Both the position numbers and the translations under genes were made by a program. A DNA stretch of 64,000 nt from Loripinus fragilis (taxonomy: Eukaryota > Mollusca > Bivalvia > Lucinida > Lucinidae): contig OZ026514.1 of NCBI GenBank assembly GCA_964019695.1, positions 103,574,345 through 103,638,344 on the forward strand, in the 5' to 3' direction. Shown piece after piece: positions 55,145 through 64,000 of this stretch (the first letter of the stretch is position 1; each line of letters opens with the position of its first letter). The notes under the pieces were generated by a model that saw only the letters and a program-made list of their open reading frames with translations, did not search any database and had not been told where the DNA came from.

Positions 55145-55680
55145 TTAATGTAAAGAATCTATTAAATCACACACCCTAAAAAAGCAAACAGCATTTTAGG
55201 GTAAAAAAATGGCAGGATTAGGGTGAGGTAAACTCAACGAAGGTTGTATTTCTTTTTTACTGGTTCTTTGGTGGGTAAATAATGTTTGGTATTAGATGGC
55301 GGGTATTTCTGACAAAATATATTTTGTATTGATGCTATTTTTAAATCCAAAGAGAGGAGTACTTTTTTCATTAGGTTGCAACATGTAGTTGAACATTTAC
55401 ATATGCACTGAAGATTTTATTCTTTTTGTACGTTAAATGCAGGCATTTTAGATATTTTTTTAGTGCTAACACGGTTTGATATGAGCCACATCACTGGAAA
55501 ACCCTGTAACAATTCTTTTTTATCCTGGTAACACTCAAACCAGTTGCTCAGCTACCTAGACTTGCTCGAATCTTGAAATTGTGGATTCAGCAGATATAGC
55601 AACTGATACATTTCCTAGAAGATAGACAGTTTTTGTGCAGGCTTGGCCGAGTCTTTTATGTTCAAAAAATGACATAAACA
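55145..55680. other. Intergenic DNA, nothing recognised
   Basis: AT-rich, no ORF or repeat signature I can name. Confidence 0.5.
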
Positions 55681-55772
55681 GGTCTCTAGTTAAGAGTGCG
55701 CATTTAAAAATACATTTTCTTATTTCTTAACCAAAACATATGTTGTGGGTACTCGAAAGAACCGTCTCGATG
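55681..55772 (+). repeat. MITE M2, left half
   Basis: Stops at the centre of the hairpin after 'gaaagaaccgtctcgatg'. Confidence 0.7.
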
Positions 55773-55817
55773 TTAATGCATAAACATGTTTTCTTGTGGC
55801 TTTGCTCATATTATATA

Positions 55818-56011
55818 CAGTAAAGCCTGTGTAAAATGGCCACTCTCAAAAAGACCGAAAATTGGTTATCAAGACCAATTATCGCTTAATGCAGGTCAAA
55901 AGCTCCAAGGGGAACATTCTGCAATACTTTCAACCTTGATTAAGCTACTATTTGTCATTAAGATCTTCGTTTTGTCTATTTTTGAGTTGCTGTTTTACAC
56001 AGGTTCTACTG
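55818..56011. repeat. MITE M1 copy
   Basis: CAGTAAAGCCTGTGTAAAA to AGGTTCTACTG. Confidence 0.85.
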
Positions 56012-56269
56012 TTTACAAATTTGTACAAATGGGATATTTTGCCAAAATATAAATAGATGTCTGTGAGACAACTGTCGTTGGTACACACTGAGAGAAATAT
56101 CATAATTCATCGCAGAAAATAGTATAAATAGATGGTTTTAAGAGATCTGCTAAAATACATATTTAAATATATATATTATTTTCTTCTCCCAGTCCTTCTA
56201 CAATGATTATATTAAGAGAAAAAAAATGAAATTAGAAAGTAACCCTTTACATGCTAAACCATGATATAT

Positions 56270-56350
56270 CCTGTTTTAAAAACGGTGTGGATCCTGATCA
56301 GCTGGCTTCTGAAAAGCCAGCTGATCAGGCCCTACACTGTTTTTCACTCT
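56270..56350. repeat. Hairpin with GCTGATCAG core
   Basis: 'aaaacggtgtggatcctgat' and 'cagctgatcaggccctacac'; a small relative of the M3/M4 hairpin theme. Confidence 0.6.
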
Positions 56351-56659
56351 GCTTGTAAATACATGGTTATAACTGAAATCCTGCAATTTAATTGGTTAAA
56401 AATTTGGAAGAGCATAGTACATTAAAATATTTAGCATGATAATGGTTACTATGAGAAGAAAAATGTCAGTAAGCCATTGGTTAACCATTTTGAAAAGTGC
56501 CAATCTCGACTGTAACAGAAAACTCATTGCTTCACCATGTCCAGTTATTATTATAGTTGTTAAATGTTTTTCAACTAATTTGATTTTTTTCCCCAGATGC
56601 ATGCATTTATATCTTTTATTTCACCCATACCATAAGATTTCCTAGAAGATTTTACATGT

Positions 56660-56875
56660 TAAACCTTCACTGGCCAGTGACAACTTTTGTTGTCTGCTTA
56701 TAACCTTTGCAAACAATTCGGACCCAGATCAAGCCTGACAAAATGTCGGGCCTGATCTGGATCCAAACTGTTTGACACTCTGGTGGTATTCTTGAAAGAT
56801 TTTTTTAAAAAGTTGATTTTGAAAAAATCAGCAGAAGGCAAAAAAGCACGCAAGATTTCCCGCCATCCAAAGAGT
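56660..56875 (-). repeat. MITE M3 copy, minus
   Basis: 'cctttgcaaacaattcggac' hairpin, 'gacactctggtggtattctt' and 'ccatccaaagagttgaac'. Confidence 0.8.
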
Positions 56876-57210
56876 TGAACCATGCCAGTAAACCAATGTT
56901 TTTACCATAGTTTTGTAAACCTTTGATAAAGTGGTGTCCAGAATATTATTTTGCTTGTTTCATGATGTATGTATAAGGTTGGTTAGCAGACGATAAACCA
57001 GACGACCCTAGTCACCAATGGCTGTAAAAATGTTAAATATTTCTTAATGTCTTGAAGCAGTAATGCATAAATCGGTTTTGTAGTGTCTTACACAAGCATC
57101 AGGTATGCTTTGTTTTACTTCGATTTTTCACATGTAACGGTTGACTTCAAAACATACGACTTAGTGAAAGAAGAAATTTCACCTGGCTGGAGTTTGCAAA
57201 ATTTTAAGTA

Positions 57211-57396
57211 CAGTAAATCTGTGTAAAACTGCCACTCTCAAAACGACCAAAAAAAGGTTTTCAAGGCCAGTTATCACTTAATGCAGGTCGAAAGGGGAGC
57301 ATTCTGCAATACTTTCGACCTTCATTAAGCTACCATTTGTCATTAAGATCTTTGTTTTGTCTATTTTTGACTGGCCGTTTTACACAGGTTTTACTG
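57211..57396. repeat. MITE M1 copy
   Basis: CAGTAAATCTGTGTAAAAC to AGGTTTTACTG, flanked by TA. Confidence 0.85.
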
Positions 57397-57489
57397 TACA
57401 TTAGAAATTGTGCCATATAAAGTTCAATATTATGATTAATTAAGGTATTTGTTGTTTGAATGGTCAAAATGATCTGATTAGATTGTGAA

Positions 57490-57602
57490 ATACTGTATAT
57501 TCGGAATTTTTTGCGAAATGGTGAAAACTGATGTAGGTAAATCATGCCCTAGTCACGAAGTTTAACATTGCAAATTCTCGCGAAACTTTCTGAATTTACA
57601 GT
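57490..57602. repeat. MITE M9 copy, short
   Basis: 'tactgtatattcggaatttt' and 'tttctgaatttacagta'. Confidence 0.7.
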
Positions 57603-57659
57603 AAACAGACTGAGTTGGTATTAATCTTCCTTTACTGGCTTGCCACTGAAGGCATTTTA

Positions 57660-57867
57660 CAGTAAAACCTGTGTAAAATGGCCACTCAAAAAGACCACAA
57701 ATTGGTTTTCAAGACCAATTATCGCTTAATTAATGCAGGTCAAAAGTATTGCAGAATGTTCCAAGGGGAGCATTCTGCAATATTTTTGTCCTTCATTAAC
57801 TTACCATTTGTCATTAAGATCTTTATTTTGTCTATATTTGAGTGGCTGTTTTACACAGGTTTTACTG
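57660..57867. repeat. MITE M1 copy
   Basis: CAGTAAAACCTGTGTAAAA to AGGTTTTACTG. Confidence 0.85.
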
Positions 57868-58125
57868 AATTTTATTTTCGCTTCATAAGATAGCTCCGAC
57901 AGTATATGTTTGGGTTTGTTCTTGAGATTTTGGTACTTATCGACTAAGCACAAAACCATCCAATTAACAGCCATGCTGAGGGATCCAGTCTTCCTAGAGA
58001 TCTAAATTTTGGTTTGAGCCTTCATCTACGTCCATAGTTTGTGCATGCAAGCAGTGAAGGCTCTTGCAAGTGGGAGCTTATGGACAGGAATACCTTAGCA
58101 TTTTTTACTGGACAGTTGATAAGTA

Positions 58126-58294
58126 CAGTAAAACCTGTGTAAAACGACCACTCAAAATTAGACAAAAACAAAGGTCTTAATGACAAACAGTAGCTTAATT
58201 GAGGTGGAAAGTATTACAGAATGCTCCCCATAATAGGTCTTGAAAACCAATTAAATGTCTTTTTGAGGATGGTTGTTTTACACAGGTTTTACTG
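58126..58294. repeat. MITE M1 copy, internal deletion
   Basis: Right side of the central hairpin lost after 'agaatgctcccc'. Confidence 0.8.
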
Positions 58295-58536
58295 TACCAA
58301 AATCTTGTGCTTTCATAAAACTTGTAAGTTTTATGATTCCAAGCTGTTTATATTGCCTATTGCTTCATACCAGAAATTGTATAGACATTGTTGAAGGTGC
58401 TCACTTAAGCTGTCTCATGACAAAAACAGCTATGTGTCATGTGGTCCCAGTGAAAGCTCAGATTGGCCTAGTCTGGTCAGTCCTCACTCTGTGCTCTTTG
58501 GGAATCTAAGATCCTGTGGTGTCTGTAAGAAGACTA

Positions 58537-58742
58537 CAGTAAAACCTGTCTAAAAAGGCCACTCTCAAAAAGACTACAAATTGGTTTTCAAGACCAAATA
58601 TCGCTTAATGCAGGTCAAAAGTATTGCAGAATGCTCCAAGGGGAGCATTCTGCAATACTTTCAACCTTCATTATGCTACAATTTGTCATTAAGATCTTTA
58701 TTTTGTCTATTTTTGAGTGGCCATTTTACACAGGTTTTACTG
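58537..58742. repeat. MITE M1 copy
   Basis: CAGTAAAACCTGTCTAAAA to AGGTTTTACTG; central 'gcagaatgctcc' hairpin perfect. Confidence 0.85.
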
Positions 58743-59028
58743 TACAAAATCTCTGATCGAGGTCATATTGTTTGCTTCCATGAAAAATCTAGTCTATAGT
58801 GCACTTGAAATTATGCAGCAGACATAAAATGCACACAAATTTCCAGGAGAAAAAAATAGTGGCAGGATAAGTGTTAGCTGATGAGTCTTAGCTGAACTTA
58901 CCATGCTCTTTGGGAAGCTGAGATCCTGTGGTGTCTAAGAAGACGACGGAAGTCTGATCAGAGTGGAGGGGACTGAAGTTTAATCTGAGTCTTAGCATTT
59001 TGTTGGTTTTATCATAAGACAAATAATT

Positions 59029-59248
59029 CATGGTAATTGTTCTAAAATTCCGAACACTAGTTACCTGCCAAAAAGGCCTAGGCAAACAGTGCATACCCAG
59101 ATCAGACTGCTTCTGATGAAGCAACCTGATCAGTGTCTTCCCTGTTTGCTATTATGACATACATTTTGTGAATTCCAACCCTGATAACCCAAAAAAATTT
59201 TTTAAAAGAGAAAGAGATAAGTGTCAGAAATTTCAGAACATTTGCCAG
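59029..59248. repeat. MITE M5 copy
   Basis: 'ggtaattgttctaaaattcc' to 'gaaatttcagaacatttgcc'. Confidence 0.75.
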
Positions 59249-59494
59249 ATATTCCTCGCTTTATGTTTCTAGAGTAATTTCATGTAGAATATTCTCCCCT
59301 GTATAGATGTTCCTTGTTGGCAGTAGATCTCTGCTATTGTTCTGTTGATTTTAGAGATTTCTATAATTAGTTTCTGTCTATGATGTCATTATTATTTTTA
59401 GGTACTTTTTTTTTAGAATTTGGCCTATTTGCCAATTGCCGTAGGTCCTAATCCAGGCGAGGAAAATAGCACCTTTATACTGTATTTACCATAA

Positions 59495-59734
59495 CCCTTA
59501 AAGCATCTACAAAAAAATTCTTCTGAAAATGCTGTCTGCTGAAGTCGTCTGCTGCATATTTTTGCTAACATCATTTGAGTAATGTAAGTGTAGAGGCAAA
59601 CAGTGTGAACCCAGATCAGACTGCTCCTCTAGGAGCAGTCTGATCTGGGTATACACTGTTTGTCAAAAAGGCTTCTGAAACATTTCAGCAGACAATGAAT
59701 CAGGCGACTTTTGTTGTTATTGGTGCTTAAAGGG
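59495..59734. repeat. MITE M4 copy
   Basis: CCCTTAAAGC to GGTGCTTAAAGGG, perfect central 'gactgctcctctaggagcag' hairpin. Confidence 0.85.
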
Positions 59735-59784
59735 CTAACTTTTTGAATTCTCTTCTTTGAGTCAGCACTCTTAAATATAATATA

Positions 59785-59981
59785 TGGTAGATATACCCGT
59801 ATTTTGAACACTAGATGCCTGCCAAAAAAGCTGACACAAACAGTGCAGACCCAGATCAGACTGCTTTGGAGGAAGCATCTTAATGGTTTGGTATTTGACA
59901 AGCATTTTGTGAATTCTCACCCAACATTTTGTTTGAGAACAGAAAGAGAAAAGAGTTAGATATTTTAGAGCAATTTACTGT
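59785..59981. repeat. MITE M5 copy, diverged
   Basis: 'atggtagatatacccgtatt' to 'gatattttagagcaattt'. Confidence 0.65.
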
Positions 59982-60125
59982 AATGACTACTTTAACTCCT
60001 CATCTGGTGTACATACTGTACCAGAATGTTTATTTAAATATTTTAACCCCTAAAGCGCCAGTCAATACTACGCCAAACATAAATTTTGTGACATCTTGGG
60101 GGTAAAATAAGGCTTGTCATTTCAT

Positions 60126-60357
60126 GTGACATGAGATTTCCAACAATGTTGTAAGTGCCAACAGCAAAGCCTCAGATCAGCCTGCCCATACTCACAGTCT
60201 GATCAGAGCCTTTGCTTGTTGCTTGGATATTCTATGACTGTTAAGCTGCTGACTGAACACCATTTGGAGTTTCTAAGCTGAAAACTGGGCTGCAGAGGCT
60301 CATCTGAGTCTACACTTGTCAAAATGCCACATTGTTGGAAATCACATGCCCCGGCTC
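60126..60357. repeat. MITE M7 copy
   Basis: 'tgacatgagatttccaacaa' to 'cacatgccccggctca'. Confidence 0.8.
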
Positions 60358-60478
60358 ATCTGTCAGATAGTTCTTGTAAAGTTTTCAAACCTGCAGACAA
60401 GAAAGGCATCTGTGCAAACATTATAGATCTTGATGAGATGGCTAGCTCTTGATAGCTCACATGGGATCTTTTCACAAC

Positions 60479-60850
60479 AGATGCAGTGGCAACTTTTGTT
60501 GTTGGCTGATAACTTTTGCAAACAGTGTGGACCCAGGGGCGGTTCCAGGAGTTCTGGAAAGGGGGTTCATATGTATAAAGGGGGTTTGAATTGCTGATTT
60601 TACCACATTTATCTTAAATATCCCCATGAAAATGAAATAGCTCGGTCTTAAAGTGGGGTTAAGCAAACTCGCTGAAGCCCCTTTGGATCTGCCACTGTGA
60701 CCCAGATCAGGATCAACAGAACGTCTGTCATGATCTGGATCCAAACTGCTAGACACTCTGACAAGGTTTCTGAAAGAATATTTTGAAAAAGTTAATTTTG
60801 AAAAAAAATTCAGCAGACTACAATAAAAGCATGAAAAATTACAGGAACAT
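60479..60850 (-). mobile_element. MITE M3 interrupted by another small element
   Basis: The M3 hairpin text 'gcaaacagtgtggaccca' breaks at about 60537 and resumes 'gacccagatcaggatcaaca' at about 60700. The insert has ends 'caggggcggttccagg' and 'cctttggatctgccactg', an imperfect inverted repeat. Confidence 0.75.
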
Positions 60851-60854
60851 TATC

Positions 60855-60975
60855 AAATGTTTGGATCCAGATCAGGACCAAAATAAACAAGGTTAAAAAT
60901 TTAAAATCACTCCTGATCTGGGTCCAAACTGTTTGCAAAGGTTAGCAGCAGACTACAAATGTCGCTGCTAGAGGA
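60855..60975 (+). repeat. MITE M3 copy
   Basis: 'gtttggatccagatcaggac' and 'cctgatctgggtccaaactg'. Confidence 0.75.
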
Positions 60976-61074
60976 GTTAAGACTCAACTCCACGGAACAT
61001 AGAGAAATATCACCATGTTTTGTCAAGGTAAAACTACTCATTAAAGACTATGCAGCATCCTTGGTGTGATTGTT

Positions 61075-61255
61075 GTGTAATCGATTTATATGCTTCAATA
61101 TAGGAAAAGGATCCATCATGCAAATAGCCCTTAATGCGCCAATCGCAACAAAAGTCGTCTGCTATTAGTAATTGATTTATATGTTTCAATATAGGAATAG
61201 GATCCTTCATGCAAATAACCCTTAATGCGCCAATGGCAACAAAAGCCGTCTGCTT
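61075..61255. repeat. Tandem duplication of about 87 bp
   Basis: 'gatttatatgcttcaatata' ... 'gcgccaatcgcaacaaaagt' is repeated once with few changes; it includes the left end of the M4 element that follows. Confidence 0.8.
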
Positions 61256-61800
61256 TTCTCGTCTGCTAAAATGTTTAAGAAGCCTCTATGGCAAACAGTG
61301 TGGACCCAGATCAGACTGCTCCTATAGGAGCAGTCTGTTCTGGGCCCACGCTGTTTGCTTCTATACTTAATTTGTCAGTAATGTTAGGCAATTATTTGCA
61401 GCAGACGACTTCAGCAGACCACATTTTCACTGGGCCATGTAGCGCAGTTGGTAATGTGCTTGGCTACAGATGCGTGTCTAACTGCAGATCCAGGGATGGC
61501 GAGTTCGATCCTGGCCCGGTCCCATACTTTCGTGAAGATTGATCATGAAATATTTTCAAGGGTCATTCTCCTGACTTCTGCTGAATCATTCAAGAAGGGT
61601 TGTTGTCAGTTACAAGCGAAAGTATGTGCACGAAGTACTGGTTAACCGCTTTTTAAAGCTTGCCCAGGAAAAAGTGTGGTTAGGTGAACTGACCGTCCCT
61701 CCATGACCATAGCTGCTGACTTGGGACATAAAGCAACGAAAACAAACAAAACAAACAGACAACATTTTCAGATGCCTTTTTTTTCTTGGCGCTTTAAGGG
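61219..61800. mobile_element. MITE M4 interrupted by SINE-2
   Basis: Ends CCTTAATGCGCCAA and TTGGCGCTTTAAGG; hairpin 'gactgctcctataggagcag' at about 61314. The SINE at 61430-61762 splits the right arm. Confidence 0.85.
61430..61762 (+). mobile_element. SINE-2 copy with 9-bp TSD
   Basis: A box GTAGCGCAGTTGG, B box GAGTTCGATCC, same body as 43020-43343. ACATTTTCA lies on both sides. Confidence 0.88.
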
Positions 61801-62059
61801 ATAAGAGTAACTAAGGTCTATGTCAACCTACCTCTATTAGTGCATGGCATCTATGTTTACAGATTTTTGTATGAAAGCGTATTTACCCTAAATAATCTGA
61901 CATCCTTGTCATACTTGTGCTAGAACTTGAATGAATTTGATGAGGTTTCTAAATATTGTGAACGGGCGATAGAATCACGAACAATGTATACCAACACTGT
62001 TGTCCAGTTCTGTCTGCATGATTATCTCAATAGCTTTTTCCTTGCTGGCAGAGACCTGT

Positions 62060-62245
62060 CGTCTGCTAATAATCTATGCAAACATTTTGGACCCAGATCA
62101 GGACTGACAAAATGTCAGTTCTGAACTGGATCCATACCGTTTGGCAGTCTGAAAGTGTTCCTGACAGAATTTTTTGAAAAAGATAATTTTGAAAAAAAAT
62201 CTGCAGATAACAACAAAAGAATGAAAAAATACCCAAAATTCAAAG
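62060..62245 (-). repeat. MITE M3 copy, minus
   Basis: 'tatgcaaacattttggaccc' hairpin with mismatches. Confidence 0.75.
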
Positions 62246-62349
62246 GGTTAACTTTGCCTTGGTCAGCCCACGCAGGTGAACATGCTGATCTTGGTCTTCA
62301 TTGTGGAGATTTGCTGGAAGCAGCCTGTTCCCATATCACAGCTCATATT

Positions 62350-62545
62350 TAAAGGCAAGACTTTAGTTAAGAGTGTGTACAAAAAAAAATAAAAAATTCT
62401 TAATTCCCAACCCAAACATATGTTGTGGGTACTCAAAAGAACCGTCTCAATGAGACGATTCTTTTGAGCACCCAAAACATATTTTAAAACTGATGGGTAA
62501 GAAAATATTTACAATTTTACACTCAAAACTTTTCTTTATCTAAAC
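62350..62545 (+). repeat. MITE M2 copy
   Basis: 'aaggcaagactttagttaag' to 'tttctttatctaaacctatg'. Confidence 0.8.
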
Positions 62546-63090
62546 CTATGTGTGTGTATGTGTATTTTAATGTTAACATATAGTAAAGTAGTGCAAAGTA
62601 TATTGTCAGTTGAATTCATAGTGAGGTGATTGTTTTATCTACTTGTTGATGTTTGTGTTTTTATACGAAAGAAAACGTTAAAAATATATGTCCATTGTTG
62701 TACGGTGTGAGGGGCATGGGGTTTAGGTGAAACTTGTTAGAAATTTTTAACCCTGTTTATTTTCGTTTGTTTTTACATGCGAGGCGGTGCAGTCTTGACA
62801 CTTTCTTACAGAAACAATTGATTGTCTTTTAACCATTTTCCCACCATATACCGGCAATAAACTTTTGAAGTCTATTTTGCAAACAATATGGACCCATATC
62901 AGACTGCTCCCTTAGGAGTCTGATGAAGGTTCATAGTGTTGCCTCCATGGTATATAAAGTAGTGTTAAGTTGAATATACACAGCAGACGTAAAAAGCAGA
63001 CATTTCAAGACCCATGCATATTACAGGTTCTTAAAAGACCTTTATATGAAAATGCAAATCACATAACTATTTAACCGCTGGTTTGTTTTG
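62546..63090. other. Intergenic DNA, mostly unrecognised
   Basis: One decayed GATCAGA-type hairpin at 62875-62945; otherwise nothing. Confidence 0.45.
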
Positions 63091-63215
63091 TCTGCTGATA
63101 TCCTTTGCAAACAGTTTTGACCCAGATCAGGCCCGACAAAATGTCGGGCCTGATCTGGATTCAAACTGTTTGACACTCTGATGATATTCCTGAAAGAATT
63201 TTTCGAAAAAGTAAT
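63090..63215 (-). repeat. MITE M3 copy, near-perfect hairpin
   Basis: 'gacccagatcaggcccgaca' pairs fully with 'tgtcgggcctgatctgg'. Confidence 0.85.
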
Positions 63216-63670
63216 GGCATTGTAAGCTATTGGTTTTGAGGCTATAGAAGGAAACTAAGAATCAAACATCAAGCTTCTGCGCTTAAGAATATAAAGTGAT
63301 GGTCATCAATGGTATAGCCAGAACGCTGAAAAAGTTACGCACATCAAAGGGAGATTACTGGATCAAGCAATGATTCTCTTCAATTGCATCCCTTTTCAAA
63401 ATGGGAACTTCTCTTAAAGAAAAGAATTTGCACCAAGAGGGAGCAAATTCTTTCCTTTATGAGCAATTCCTTATAGTATGGAAAATCACTTTCTTCACAT
63501 TTAGTGACCTCTCTTGAATGTTACTATTTTTATTAAGCACGTGCCTAGCCTGTGTAATGGGTGCTACACCAATGGTCATAAGATATTTTAATGGCTTCCA
63601 CCTGTGTTAGATTAATCCACTACAATTGTTTTAACATATTACATGTATAACTCATTTAATTCTTTCCTTG
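63216..63670. other. Intergenic DNA with one hairpin
   Basis: Palindrome 'ctcttaaagaaaagaatttg' / 'gcaaattctttcctttatga' at about 63412-63462; no gene. Confidence 0.45.
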
Positions 63671-63674
63671 CTTG

Positions 63675-63865
63675 TTGTCTGCTGATAACCTTTGCAAACA
63701 GTTTGAACCCAGATCAGGACTGACAAAAAATCAGTCCTGATCTGGAGCCAAACCATTTGACACTAGTGTTCCTGAAAGAACATTTTGAAAAAGTTAATTT
63801 TCAAAAAGTCATCTGACGACAATGAAAGCATGAAAAATTACCCAGAATGCAAAGAGTTAAATAGT
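63675..63865 (-). repeat. MITE M3 copy
   Basis: 'tttgcaaacagtttgaaccc' hairpin, tail 'gcatgaaaaattacccagaa'. Confidence 0.8.
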
Positions 63866-64000
63866 TACTAGCTTCTCATTGGAAGTGTCTCATTGAAACA
63901 TATCCAATGAGTATAACTCATATTTTCATGGTGAAATAGGACAATAGTGTCAATTTGTTTCTAAAAAAAAAACATTTTATTTTAAACTATGAGTCATGCA

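Noticed and set aside
53000..64000. A second protein-coding gene downstream of FBXO11
   Set aside because: All ORFs are under 100 codons, mostly inside MITE families, with no recognisable domain or exon chain.

Overview
The window is metazoan nuclear DNA: one large spliced gene with GT-AG introns, embedded in very dense short inverted-repeat transposons and tRNA-derived SINEs. No bacterial-type operon, CRISPR or rRNA is present. The gene structure, together with large (CCGT)n / 'aaggtcaaggtc' interspersed elements of a kind I associate with clams and oysters, points to a bivalve mollusc, possibly a heterodont clam. This assignment is an inference from repeat style and the FBXO11 sequence, not a database match.

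The only gene I can support is FBXO11 on the + strand, 19 coding exons between 6867 and 49969, giving a predicted protein of about 863 residues. It has a basic, Ser-rich N-terminus, an F-box (exon 3), a conserved linker (exons 4-7), a long right-handed parallel beta-helix of about 20 CASH/PbH1-type repeats (exons 8-17) and a C-terminal UBR-type zinc finger (exons 18-19). All exon phases join without a break. In other animals this protein is the substrate receptor of an SCF ubiquitin ligase.

The most unusual region is 27406-31172, inside what should be one intron/exon junction of FBXO11. The 3' end of intron 5 plus about the first 85-90 bp of exon 6 is tandemly amplified into 34 copies (mostly 111 or 112 bp). 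Thirty-one of the 34 keep an AG acceptor behind a pyrimidine tract, but only the last copy continues into the full exon with a 5' donor. The final full-length exon is thus preceded by 33 decoy copies of its own acceptor. The length of the penultimate unit puts earlier acceptors out of frame.

Layout: 1-3602 fold-back transposon with a nested element; 3603-6866 upstream DNA with a second fold-back element carrying tRNA-like modules, then the promoter; 6867-19951 exons 1-5 with repeat-filled introns, including a second copy of the first fold-back transposon at 12462-14753 and a third 5-bp-TSD element at 18552-19747; 19952-31036 an 11-kb intron of nested transposons followed by the exon array; 31037-49969 exons 6-19 separated by MITEs and SINEs; 49970 to about 53 kb probable 3' UTR/downstream DNA; 53-64 kb intergenic DNA made largely of hairpin MITEs. 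Several nested insertions let the order of transposition events be read directly.
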